Source: Litoditis marina
Lineage: Eukaryota; Nematoda; Chromadorea; Rhabditida; Rhabditidae
DNA length: 64,000 nt
Reading direction: 5' to 3'
Assembly (NCBI GenBank): GCA_964036275.1
Contig: CAXIWQ010000188.1
Location: 62,001 to 126,000, forward strand
In this document: positions 22,345 through 34,488 of the stretch, piece after piece
How the letters are laid out: the number at the start of each line of letters is the position of its first letter
Position numbering within the stretch: position 1 is the first letter of the stretch
Position numbers and translations under genes: made by a program
The notes under the pieces: model-generated
Databases searched by the model: none
What the model saw: only the letters and a program-made list of their open reading frames with translations
What the model was told of the DNA's origin: nothing

Positions 22345-25300
22345 TGCGTGTGTGATATGAATCGCGTTTGGTTCTGATAATGCACTCTGACTGCACGTGT
22401 GTTATTGATCGACTGCGAGTGCGTTGGTTCTGAGAATGCACTCCGAGTGCACTTTTGGTTCTGAGAATGCACTCCGAGTGCGTGTTTGGTTCAGAAAATG
22501 CACTCCGAGTGCGTGTGTTTTATTGATCCACTCCGAGTGCGTTATGAATCGCGTTTGGTTCTGAGAATGCACTCCGAGTGCGTGTTTGGTTTTGAGAATG
22601 CACTCCGAGTGCGTGTGTTTTATTGATCCACTCCGAGTGCGTTATGAATCGCGTTTGGTTCTGAGAATGCACTCCGAGTGCACGTTCGGTTCTGAGAATG
22701 CACCCCGAGTGCGTGTTTGGTTCTGAGAATGCACTGCGTGTGTGTTGTTGATCGACTTTGTGAGTATGTGTTGTCTGTGCACTCCGAGTGCGTATGTGTT
22801 ATTGATTGACTATATGTGTATGTGCTGTTTGTGCACTCCGAGTGCATCTGTGATATGAATCGCGTTTGGTTCTGAGAATGCACTCCGAGTGCGTGTTTGG
22901 TTCTGAGAATGCACTCCGAGTGCGTGTTTGGTTCTGATAATGCACTCCGAGTGCGTGTTTGGTTCTGAGAATGCACTCCGAGTGCGTGTGTGCTGTTTGT
23001 GCACTCCGAGTGCGTATGTGTTATAAATCGTGGTTGGTTCTGATAATGCACTCCGACTGCGTGTGTGTTATTGATCGACTGTGAGTGCGGTGTGATATGA
23101 ATCGCGTTTGGTTCTGATAATGCACTCCGAGTGCGTGTTTGGTTCTCAGAATGCACTCCGAGTGCGTGCGTGCTGTTTGTGCACTCCGAGTGCGTGTGTG
23201 ATATGAATCGCGTTCGGATAATGCACTCCGAGTGCGTGCGTTTTATTGATCGATTCCGAGTGCGTGTGTGTTGTGAATCGCGTTTGGTTCTGAGAATGCA
23301 CTCCGAGTGCGTGTGTGCTGTTTGTGCACTCCGAGTGCATGTGTGATATGAATCGCGTTTGGTTCTGAGAATGCACTCCGAGTGCGTGTTTGGTTCTGAG
23401 AATGCACTCCGAGTGCGTGTTTGGTTCTCATAATGCACTCCGAGTGCGTGTGTGCTGTTTGTGCACTCCGAGTGCGTATGTGTTATAAATCGTGGTTGGT
23501 TCTGATAATGCACTCCGACTGCGTGTGTGTTATTGATCGACTGTGAGTGCGGTGTGATATGAATCGCGTTTGGTTCTGAGAATGCACTCCGAGTGCGTGT
23601 TTGGTTCTCAGAATGCACTCCGAGTGCGTGCGTGCTGTTTGTGCACTCCGAGTGCGTGTGTGATATGAATCGCGTTCGGATAATGCACTCCGAGTGCGTG
23701 CGTTTTATTGATCGATTCCGAGTGCGTGTGTGTTGTGAATCGCGTTTGGTTCTGAGAATGCACTCCGAGTGCGTGTGTGCTGTTTGTGCACTCCGAGTGC
23801 GTATGTGTTATAAATCGTGGTTGGTTCTGATAATGCACTCCGACTGCGTGTGTGTTATTGATCGACTGTGAGTGCGGTGTGATATGAATCGCGTTTGGTT
23901 CTGATAATGCACTCCGAGTGCGTGTTTGGTTCTCAGAATGCACTCCGAGTGCGTGCGTGCTGTTTGTGCACTCCGAGTGCGTGTGTGATATGAATCGCGT
24001 TCGGATAATGCACTCCGAGTGCGTGCGTTTTATTGATCGATTCCGAGTGCGTGTGTGTTGTGAATCGCGTTTGGTTCTGAGAATGCACTCCGAGTGCGTG
24101 TTTGGTTCTGAGAATGCACTCCGAGTGCGTGTTTGGTTCTGATAATGCACTCCGAGTGCGTGTTTGGTTCTGAGAATGCACTCCGAGTGCGTGTGTGCTG
24201 TTTGTGCACTCCGAGTGCGTATGTGTTATAAATCGTGGTTGGTTCTGATAATGCACTCCGACTGCGTGTGTGTTATTGATCGACTGTGAGTGCGGTGTGA
24301 TATGAATCGCGTTTGGTTCTGATAATGCACTCCGAGTGCGTGTTTGGTTCTCAGAATGCACTCCGAGTGCGTGCGTGCTGTTTGTGCACTCCGAGTGCGT
24401 GTGTGATATGAATCGCGTTCGGATAATGCACTCCGAGTGCGTGCGTTTTATTGATCGATTCCGAGTGCGTGTGTGTTGTGAATCGCGTTTGGTTCTGAGA
24501 ATGCACTCCGAGTGCGTGTTTGGTTCTGAGAATGCACTCCGAGTGCGTGTTTGGTTCTGATAATGCACTCCGAGTGCGTGTTTGGTTCTGAGAATGCACT
24601 CCGAGTGCGTGTGTGCTGTTTGTGCACTCCGAGTGCGTATGTGTTATAAATCGTGGTTGGTTCTGATAATGCACTCCGACTGCGTGTGTGTTATTGATCG
24701 ACTGTGAGTGCGGTGTGATATGAATCGCGTTTGGTTCTGATAATGCACTCCGAGTGCGTGTTTGGTTCTCAGAATGCACTCCGAGTGCGTGCGTGCTGTT
24801 TGTGCACTCCGAGTGCGTGTGTGATATGAATCGCGTTCGGATAATGCACTCCGAGTGCGTGCGTTTTATTGATCGATTCCGAGTGCGTGTGTGTTGTGAA
24901 TCGCGTTTGGTTCTGAGAATGCACTCCGAGTGCGTGTGTGCTGTTTGTGCACTCCGAGTGCATGTGTGATATGAATCGCGTTTGGTTCTGAGAATGCACT
25001 CCGAGTGCGTGTTTGGTTCTGAGAATGCACTCCGAGTGCGTGTTTGGTTCTCATAATGCACTCCGAGTGCGTGTGTGCTGTTTGTGCACTCCGAGTGCGT
25101 ATGTGTTATAAATCGTGGTTGGTTCTGATAATGCACTCCGACTGCGTGTGTGTTATTGATCGACTGTGAGTGCGGTGTGATATGAATCGCGTTTGGTTCT
25201 GAGAATGCACTCCGAGTGCGTGTTTGGTTCTCAGAATGCACTCCGAGTGCGTGCGTGCTGTTTGTGCACTCCGAGTGCGTGTGTGATATGAATCGCGTTC

Positions 25301-26716
25301 GGATAATGCACTCCGAGTGCGTGCGTTTTATTGATCGATTCCGAGTGCGTGTGTGTTGTGAATCGCGTTTGGTTCTGAGAATGCACTCCGAGTGCGTGTG
25401 TGCTGTTTGTGCACTCCGAGTGCGTATGTGTTATAAATCGTGGTTGGTTCTGATAATGCACTCCGACTGCGTGTGTGTTATTGATCGACTGTGAGTGCGG
25501 TGTGATATGAATCGCGTTTGGTTCTGATAATGCACTCCGAGTGCGTGTTTGGTTCTCAGAATGCACTCCGAGTGCGTGCGTGCTGTTTGTGCACTCCGAG
25601 TGCGTGTGTGATATGAATCGCGTTCGGATAATGCACTCCGAGTGCGTGCGTTTTATTGATCGATTCCGAGTGCGTGTGTGTTGTGAATCGCGTTTGGTTC
25701 TGAGAATGCACTCCGAGTGCGTGTTTGGTTCTGAGAATGCACTCCGAGTGCGTGTTTGGTTCTGATAATGCACTCCGAGTGCGTGTTTGGTTCTGAGAAT
25801 GCACTCCGAGTGCGTGTGTGCTGTTTGTGCACTCCGAGTGCGTATGTGTTATAAATCGTGGTTGGTTCTGATAATGCACTCCGACTGCGTGTGTGTTATT
25901 GATCGACTGTGAGTGCGGTGTGATATGAATCGCGTTTGGTTCTGATAATGCACTCCGAGTGCGTGTTTGGTTCTCAGAATGCACTCCGAGTGCGTGCGTG
26001 CTGTTTGTGCACTCCGAGTGCGTGTGTGATATGAATCGCGTTCGGATAATGCACTCCGAGTGCGTGCGTTTTATTGATCGATTCCGAGTGCGTGTGTGTT
26101 GTGAATCGCGTTTGGTTCTGAGAATGCACTCCGAGTGCGTGTTTGGTTCTGAGAATGCACTCCGAGTGCGTGTTTGGTTCTGATAATGCACTCCGAGTGC
26201 GTGTTTGGTTCTGAGAATGCACTCCGAGTGCGTGTGTGCTGTTTGTGCACTCCGAGTGCGTATGTGTTATAAATCGTGGTTGGTTCTGATAATGCACTCC
26301 GACTGCGTGTGTGTTATTGATCGACTGTGAGTGCGGTGTGATATGAATCGCGTTTGGTTCTGATAATGCACTCCGAGTGCGTGTTTGGTTCTCAGAATGC
26401 ACTCCGAGTGCGTGCGTGCTGTTTGTGCACTCCGAGTGCGTGTGTGATATGAATCGCGTTCGGATAATGCACTCCGAGTGCGTGCGTTTTATTGATCGAT
26501 TCCGAGTGCGTGTGTGTTGTGAATCGCGTTTGGTTCTGAGAATGCACTCCGAGTGCGTGTGTGCTGTTTGTGCACTCCGAGTGCATGTGTGATATGAATC
26601 GCGTTTGGTTCTGAGAATGCACTCCGAGTGCGTGTTTGGTTCTGAGAATGCACTCCGAGTGCGTGTTTGGTTCTCATAATGCACTCCGAGTGCGTGTGTG
26701 CTGTTTGTGCACTCCG
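22345..26716 (+). repeat. 31-bp palindromic satellite with 1,623-bp higher-order repeat
   Basis: About 4.4 kb of the same monomer as the block at 19133. From about 23.1 kb it is organised in near-identical higher-order units: equivalent points recur at 23131, 24754 and 26377 (period 1,623), each unit being sub-blocks of 462, 325, 418 and 418 bp. The left edge is more irregular. The array stops abruptly at 26716, after GCACTCCG, where the second satellite begins. Long open frames on both strands are translation of the repeat and are not called genes. Confidence 0.95.
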
Positions 26717-29492
26717 CTAGGTTTGCTAAAGTCTTAAGACCTAAGCGTTTTTCCTATTGAGCAATTAGAAACTCATCAAGGAACTTAGCTCTACTGTACT
26801 CTGGAAATGTCGCACTCTGAGCGCGAAATTGGAAACAAGCATTTACCATGGTAAGCAAAGCACATTTCAAGAAGTCTGTAGATTTTTCTGTCTTAGCGAA
26901 ATCAGGGGAAACTAACCTACAAATGAGTACTATGACACTAGGTTTGCTAAAGTTTCGAGACCTAAGCGTTTTTCCTATCGAGCAACTAGAAACTTATCAA
27001 GGAACTTAGCCCCAATGAAATCTGGAAATGTCGCACTCCGAGCGCGGAATTGGAGACAAACAACTAACCGAATGGGTCAATGCCCAATAGGGTGGTGGTG
27101 CCGGTGCAGCGCGGTGTCGATCGTGTGGAGAGAGCAGCACGAGAGAGCCAACCGCACCCAGTCGTTGGAATAGAAACAATGGCTCCCCTCGGAGAGCGCG
27201 AGACCAGCTCCGCCCCTTTATAATGAATAACAATGTCACGTGATCAGTTTCGCAATATTTACCATGGTAAGTACATTTCGAGAAGTCTGTAGATTTTTCT
27301 GTCTCAGCGAAATTGGGGGAATTTGATATACAAATGAATACGGTGACACTAGGTTTGCTAAAGTCTTAAGACCTAAGCGTTTTTCCTATCGAGCAACTAG
27401 AAACTCATCAAGGAACTTAGCCCTAATGCGCAAACTTGGCGACAAACAACTGTGATTGTTTACTATACAACCAAACATTGATTGACAAGTCGACAATCAC
27501 ATTCATCCCTCTCGTGTATCAATTCACATGTAAGTACGGTGACACTAGATTTGCTAAAGTCTTAAGACTCAAGAGTTTTTCCTATCGAGCAGCTAGAAAC
27601 TTATCAAGGAACTTAGCCCCAATGAACTCTGGAAATGTCGCACTCCGAGCGCGAAATTGGAGACAAACAACTAACCGAATGGGTCAATGCCCGATAGGGT
27701 AATGGTGCCGGTGCAGCGCGGTGTCCATCGTGTGGAGAGAGCAGCACGAGAGAGCCAACCACACCCAGAAGTTGGAATAGGAGCAATGGCTCCCCTCAGA
27801 GAGCGCGAGACCAGCTCCGCCCATCTGAAACGAATAACAATGTCACGTGATCAGTTTCGCAATATTTACCATGGTAAGCACATTTCAAGAAGTCTGTAGA
27901 TTTTTCTGTCTTAGCGAAATCAGGGGAAACTAACCTACAAATGAGTACTATGACACTAGGTTTGCTAAAGTTTCGAGACCTAAGCGTTTTTCCTATCGAG
28001 CAACTAGAAACTTATCAAGGAACTTAGCCCCAATGAAATCTGGAAATGTCGCACTCCGAGCGCGGAATTGGAGACAAACAACTAACCGAATGGGTCAATG
28101 CCCGATAGGGTGGTGGTGCCGGTGCAGCGCGGTGTCGATCGTGTGGAGAGAGCAGCACGAGAGAGCCAACCGCACCCAGTCGTTGGAATAGAAACAATGG
28201 CTCCCCTCGGAGAGCGCGAGACCAACTCCGCCCCTTTATAATGAATAACAATGTCACGTGATCAGTTTCGCAATATTTACCATGGTAAGTACATTTCGAG
28301 AAGTCTGTAGATTTTTCTGTCTCAGCGAAATTGGGGGAATTTGATTTACAAATGAATACGGTGACACTAGGTTTGCTAAAGTCTTAAGACCTAGGAGTGA
28401 GCCCTATCGAGCAACTAGAAACTCATCAAGGAACTTAGCCCCAATGAAATCTGGAAATGTCGCACTCTGAGCGCGAAATTGGAGACAAGCATTTACCATG
28501 GTAAGCAAAGCACATTTCAAGAAGTCTGTAGATTTTTCTGTCTCAGCGAAATTAGGGGAAACTAACCTACAAATGAGTACTATGACACTATGTTTGCTAA
28601 AGTTTCAAGACATAGGAGTTTTTCTTATCGAGCAACTAGAAACTCATCGAGGAACTTAGCCCCAATGAACTCTGGAAATGTCGCACTCCGAGCGCGAAAT
28701 TGGAGACAAAAAACTACCCGAATGGGTCAATGTCCGATAGGGTGGTGGTGCCGGTGCAGCGCGGTGTCCATCGTGTGGAGAGAGCAGCACGAGAGAGCCG
28801 ACCGCACCCAGTCGTTGGAATAGAAACAATAGCTCCCCTCGGAGAGCGCGAGACCAGCTCCGCCCCTTTATAATGAATAACAATGTCACGTGATCAGTTT
28901 CGCAATATTTACCATGGTAAGTACATTTCGAGAAGTCTGTAGATTTTTCTGTCTCAGCGAAATTGGGGGAATTTGATTTACAAATGAATACGGTGACACT
29001 AGGTTTGCTAAAGTCTTAAGACCTAGGAGTGAGCCCTATCGAGCAACTAGAAACTCATCAAGGAACTTAGCCCCAATGAAATCTGGAAATGTCGCACTCT
29101 GAGCGCGAAATTGGAGACAAGCATTTACCATGGTAAGCAAAGCACATTTCAAGAAGTCTGTAGATTTTTCTGTCTCAGCGAAATTAGGGGAAACTAACCT
29201 ACAAGTGAGTACTATGACACTATGTTTGCTAAAGTTTCAAGACATAGGAGTTTTTCTTATCGAGCAACTAGAAACTCATCAAGGAACTTAGCCCCAATGA
29301 ACTCTGGAAATGTCGCACTCCGAGCGCGAAATTGGAGACAAAAAACTACCCGAATGGGTCAATGCCCGATAGGGTGGTGGTGCCGGTGCAGCGCGGTGTC
29401 CATCGTGTGGAGAGAGCAGCACGAGAGAGCCAACCGCACCCAGAAGTTGGAATAGGAGCAATGGCTCCCCTCAGAGAGCGGAAGACCATGAC
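26717..29492 (+). repeat. Modular satellite 2, array I
   Basis: Units share a common part (GTGACACTAGGTTTGCTAAAG, then TTAAGACCTAAGCGTTTTTC, then AAGGAACTTAGCCC, then GTCGCACTCCGAGCGCG). Three versions follow. Long units (about 400-410 bp) carry a GC-rich middle, then ATGTCACGTGATCAG and ACCATGGTAAGTACATTTCG. Short units (about 200-220 bp) lack that middle and go straight to GCATTTACCATGGTAAGC. A third type (for example 27427-27620) has an insert with a 9-bp inverted repeat (TGTGATTGT and ACAATCACA). Repeated 70-77 codon open frames on both strands are rejected as genes. Confidence 0.95.
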
Positions 29493-29652
29493 GGTCACAA
29501 ATGGGAACGTAGGCTTAGGCTTGGGAAAATCATTTTTAACCATCGACAGAAAAAAACAACTTTGTAGTTAGCCGTTCCAGACATCGACACCAAAGAAATT
29601 TGTGTTTTGGCTAAGCCTGAGCTAAACTTATTACTATGTGATCAATGTGACC
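29493..29652. mobile_element. MITE-like element with TTAGGC, copy 1
   Basis: About 160 bp framed by GGTCACA and TGTGACC. Just inside are near-inverted TAGGCTTAGGCTTGG and GGCTAAGCCTGAGC. Copies lie at 50851-51006 and 56221-56379, each at an edge of satellite 2. No coding capacity. It could be a non-autonomous transposon or a fixed boundary segment of the satellite. Confidence 0.6.
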
Positions 29653-30125
29653 AAATTTGTATAATTTACAAGTTTTTCTTCATAATTTAATCACAAAAAT
29701 CGTTTCATGGATCGGAACGTTGACAATGAGGGAATTTTCTTAAGCTTTGTAGGATGACCCGAACCACAGTTTGTCGACTATTCATTTTCTGACTTATTCG
29801 CACAGCTGAACACTTTTAAAGGTTTGAGAACCAGAAGTTTGTCTTATCGAGCAGCTAGAAACTTGGCGTAGAACTTAGCCCCAATGAACTCTGAAAATTT
29901 CGCACTCCGAGCGCGGAATTGGAGACAAACAACTGACCGAATGGGTCAGTGCTCGATAGGGTGGTAGTGCCGGTGCAGCGCGGTGCCGATCGTGTGGAGA
30001 GAGCATCTCGGAAGAGCCAACCGCACCCAGTCGTTGGAATAGGAGCAATGGCTCCCCTCGGGGAGCGCGAGACCAGATCCGCCCATATTTAACAAATAAC
30101 AATGTCACGTGATCAGTTTCGCAAT
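29653..30125 (+). repeat. Array flank plus one diverged satellite-2 monomer
   Basis: Positions 29653-29850 are similar to 56380-56575, which flanks another copy of the TTAGGC element. From about 29853 a single, more diverged long-type satellite-2 monomer follows and breaks off near 30125 inside the likely 3' end of the minus-strand gene. Confidence 0.75.
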
Positions 30126-31550
30126 AAATTTGGCATTCACCATATACCATTTGCCGATGCTTTCGTGGTACATGCATAAGAATCGGAAAGAAAATTTATT
30201 TGAATTACGACCGAACGATACATGACAATACGATATAGTTGGCATCGCGTCACTGATGCACATGTCAGATGTAGAATCAGTATCACTTTGAAAGCTATGG
30301 GAGCTTAGCGGGCCTGAAATTCATAATTATACATCATTCAATCATGTTTTTAGTTAATTGACAAACAAACTTATTTTTTTGCAAAAACAAACGTTCATTG
30401 TCTCGAATATCGTACAAAGACGGAAGATAGGAATTGATCTGTTCATTCAGATCGAACATGCTGATATTCTAACTCACACCAATAATATCATCCAGAATAC
30501 TTTGATTGAACTGATTTCGCGACATTGCTAAAGTGAGGGAATCGCGTTCCACACCGTGTAAAACAGATAAGAGTTCCTCGGCTCTGTCCATAATGGGCAG
30601 TGCGACCCGTTCTAGTACAATAGAATTCATCACGTCCTAGAATACTGCCTTATAGACAATTAATCAAAATTAATCGCAAACTTTGAATCGATCCCGTGGA
30701 TCATATATTCATGTAAATAATGAAAATACGAAAAAGAGCAGAATAAAAATTCATACACAATATAGCAATTAGAAAGAATAATCAGACACATATCATACAT
30801 GCGAATTACCTCACACTTCGGCCAAACATCGTCAAACAGGAATTTGCAATTATCGACAGAATTTTTGATGACTCTCTCAAGTCCTGACATCGACTGGATG
30901 AAAATTTGCATCTTCATCGGTATCACAGGAAACGCATTCAGGCTGCTTGCAACACTTGTCAGTTCCTTGAATTATGAAGATTCTGGCTACATATGTACAC
31001 AAATTAATAACAAACATATAATTTGGAGAAATGTCGGGGGAACATTAGATACATATAGTTTTGTGAATATTCTAATGGTCCGCCTTGATAGTTATTATCC
31101 ACGCTACACTGACCGTATTTATACTGTGGGCGACCATGTAGTCACATCAGTTTATCTAGGCGAGAAATCGTATATCCATTGATAAGAGATTCATGTTACA
31201 TGAAAATAAATCAAATACCAACACACCGTTTTCCACAACTGGACAGCGTTCATGTGTGCTGTCAATGCCAAGCCAAAGTCGACTTCGAACAACGTCATTC
31301 TAGCTCGATAATGTCGCAGAAGTGGCCCAACATCCTGCAATGTGACAACATTGATATAATAAAAATTAATCGTTGTACGATATGTGAAGTGATAATAGAT
31401 GGATTGATTGACGAACATTGTTTTGATGTGGTTGATTTCTTGAAATAATTGGAAAATTCAAACCTATGCAATCTTATGTGAAAATACACCAATACATGAT
31501 GATATGTAACATACCTGTCCATTGATCAAATGTTGGTTGTGGTCACCCAT
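30105..31550 (-). CDS. MGDH-family helical protein, copy 2
   Basis: On the minus strand, exons 31515-31550, 31227-31334, 30810-30965 and 30478-30636 (or 30480-30636) splice in frame. It begins MGDHNQHLINGQ, like MGDHTPGIVNDRQ of the gene at 16883-18332, and exons 2-4 have the same lengths (108, 156, 159). Shared motifs include WKT, a helix with IQS-M-S-G-LE, KC at the end of exon 3, and ERV-L in exon 4. The 3' end is uncertain. With the GTGTGA donor the last exon is 30105-30313, a Ser-rich tail whose stop lies inside the satellite monomer. With the better GTGAGT donor the frame stops two codons into that exon. An acceptor lies 10 bp before the ATG. Function unknown. Confidence 0.6.
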
Positions 31551-33027
31551 AGTAAGTGTTCTGGAATACATATCAAAATAAACGTTTACCTTGTTTGTGT
31601 TCATATAGAGATGAGATTATATGACGGTTAATTCAAACTATGTCCAAAACATTTTGTATATCTAGCTAATTTTCCGAATTTTTCCCAATACTCCACATGA
31701 ATGCAGAGGCTTGCGAAAACCAGATGGGAAGAACGAGGCGGCTTGTTCATATGTACACACTGAACCCCAATAAAGTTGTAACTGTGACAGTGTGACAAAA
31801 TGTGTGATCCTAACTAATGCATCTGAAACGAATGTGAACATGAAGAAAACATATGGGTTGTATCAATGTTTATAAACAATCAATGAATCGAAGTATATCC
31901 ACAATATCTTCCGCTTTTTTACGCGTAACTGAGTAACTATGCTCGAACGTATTTTTCTGAAGTTCATAGAGCAAATTACTAATTTTCGTCGTTGTTTCAT
32001 GTAAACATTTACTTGTTCTGTCGATAAATGAGAACAATTCTGATTACTATGAATGCGCACTGTGAATACATGATGGCTTGGCCGGAAGTCAGAACTGCAG
32101 TTATGAAAATACAACTAATTAATTAAAAAAAGTGTGTGTATTTCCCACTAACGTTAATTGAAGCATTTTTGACGTTGAGATTTATTCTGATCACTGTTTT
32201 TATTGTATGCGTGTAACAAGACTGTGTCATGGCGGTGTATGTCCACTAATACAACCACAAATTGATTGACAATTTGGACGTTCACCCCACATTCCTACAC
32301 ATATTATTTATACATAATAGATACACAAAAGTCGACTTACTAGTTATTGTTTATCACATTTGCTTATAATACATATAGATTAGGTAAACAAAAAAAAAGT
32401 AGATAAGTAAATTTTGATTGATTGATGTTTAATGTGTATGTAAATTGAATGTAACTTAAAATCACTACAAGATACAACGTTTTGCCTCCCCCCCCCCTCC
32501 CCCCTTCGCGCGTGTTCATATTCACATAACCCTTCGAGCAATATGGGACAATTGTCATAAGCAGCCCTGCAAAAGGCTCTGCAAACTGACAGTCACATAT
32601 GCTTTCCAGGTTGTATTAGACTAGACTACTTACTGAACAGTTTGGTCAGCTCAGTTTCAAATAACAATGAATAGTCTATCCTCACACTGTAATGTTGCTC
32701 AAAGATTGCATGAATTGATTACACGAAAAAACAAATACACACAACTCGGAACAATAAGACAACTATGAGTATTCACTACTTCTTTTACATATATACTGCT
32801 ACGAAAGATATGGAGAAATAAGAGAATTGAAGAGTATGTTTAATTGATTCGATATACATCAATAATTCAGGAAGCAAATTTGGTCTCTCGATTATGAGTT
32901 AAGTTAATATAGGTTCTGAATGAAGACACATTTACTATACGTATAGTTGACAATACACATTGAAGTTATCATAGTGGTGACAACTGATAGTAGGAAAGAC
33001 GAATGGTAACGTTGATGTGAACATCAT
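31551..33027. other. Spacer with a dispersed repeat
   Basis: Mostly AT-rich sequence with no convincing exon. A stretch of about 44 bp at 32549-32592 (TCATAAGCAGCCCTG, then AAGGCTCTGCAAACTGACAG) recurs at 37188-37232 and, inverted, near 33697-33735. A C-rich tract lies at about 32487-32504. Confidence 0.5.
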
Positions 33028-33228
33028 TCAAACGTATACACTACGTGATAAAGAAACAATACCCTCACTGTTGTATGTCATGATTATGTATGGTCGAAAC
33101 ATAGATAACTTGAGACGTATATGGTCAGCCGTCTGGAAAGACGACTGGTAAATTTGGGCCAGCTGCGAGAATTCAAAAAGATACAGTAACCCTGATTCAG
33201 GGAATGTCACCCGAATCATATCAAACAT
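33028..33228 (-). pseudogene. Sliding-clamp (PCNA/9-1-1)-like fragment
   Basis: A minus-strand frame of 66 codons reads MFDMIRVTFPESGLLYLFEF and onward, then RLKLSMFRPYIIMTYNSEG. The spacing matches the C-terminal strands of PCNA (a V-I-x-F-x-E strand, L-x-F----L, L-x-L-S----P-x-x-x-x-Y----G). PCNA is the replication sliding clamp; RAD1 and HUS1 have the same fold. No upstream exons or acceptor were found, and the frame is open only about 12 codons further upstream, so this is probably a gene fragment. Chance similarity is possible. Confidence 0.3.
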
Positions 33229-34488
33229 TGTTAGTCCATCAGAGGGATCATAATAGTTGATAAGTCACAAAAATTATATATATGTGTCCGTTGGAATTCA
33301 AGAATTGTTAGAATTTGGGGTATTTCAATGTTACCATGGCAATCGACGTTTTGTGATTTTGATATCCAGCGGTTGAAATATATTTTTTTATTTGTTCATG
33401 ATGTTTTAGGAGGAGATAGTTGTATTGGTAATGGTTTTAAGTCTAAGTAGCAACACAACTAGTAGATAGTATACTGTAGGATTTGAATTGGCGCGACCCT
33501 GAATCAGGATCTGTGATACGCAGTGGGCTGAAATCCCGAATTACACAAATCACTTCCATTCTGATTCCGAAAATTCATTTTATTAATTATTTAAATCTAT
33601 CAGCATGTCAATTTGTTGCAATTTTTATGGGCCATACATACGAGCAGTCTTGTGTGTTTGGGTAGGACCCCCACGATGTGTGGAAACAAATCAGCTTCTG
33701 TGTCAGTTTGCAGAGCCTTGTACAGGGCTGCTTATGATGAATGTTGTTGTTTGTTAACACACACGATGGAAATCGCTTGATTATGTCTACGTGACTGTTA
33801 TAACATGTGGTTGAAGTGTACTAGATAACTCGCGTTAGACTTCTAGAGTCTTATAGGCGCTGCGTAAATGTTCTATCGACCACATGTTCCCCTGCTGGTG
33901 AGTGCTGGGGTTATTTATAGCCACGTACTTTGCTTTTAAGTGAGATTGAGCGTAGGTAGGAACTGTCTGGCATAGGTAGTAGTCATGTCACTTATAAGTC
34001 AGACAGTAATACTACGATGTAGTACATATCGGTAATTTTTGTTTCTGTTTCTGTGTTCATTCCACAAGTTCTGTCAATCAATGTATGGTTGTATGAACTT
34101 TCGGAATACACACAGTTGTATTTGAGTGTAATCATTTCCATCTATCAATTCAGCTCAAAAATTGTATTATCAAGTGTGAAATATTATTTCAACTGTTATA
34201 TGGTCTAGTATTATGGTTAAACTCCTGATTTTATTACGAAACTCAATTTGCTATGTGTTTGAAATACACAGAATATATTGAGTGACTTAGAATGATGAGT
34301 ATTGGAAAATTCATATGTTTTTGATATATTATAACATGTTAATGATGTCAAATATGAACGGAGGTACTCACATGTTAGATTGTTTGTACATAGATCAAGT
34401 CTGATGCCAACAACCAATAGCCAATCCGAATATATCATTGATGAGAAAAATAATAGTCAATTTATAGCAATCAACTGGGTGAACTGCA
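33229..34488. other. Spacer, no gene seen
   Basis: AT-rich sequence containing the inverted copy of the dispersed repeat (33697-33735). Some upstream exon of the next gene could hide here, as its first exon is uncertain. Confidence 0.4.

Noticed and set aside
22345..26716. Long open frames on both strands (up to 332 codons) rich in THSEC, NQTRF and ALGVH repeats
   Set aside because: They are direct translations of the 31-bp satellite, occur on both strands and several frames, and shift register between copies; no splice or start context.
19133..26716. CRISPR-like array
   Set aside because: The repeats have no unique spacers of constant length, and the locus is intron-containing eukaryotic DNA.
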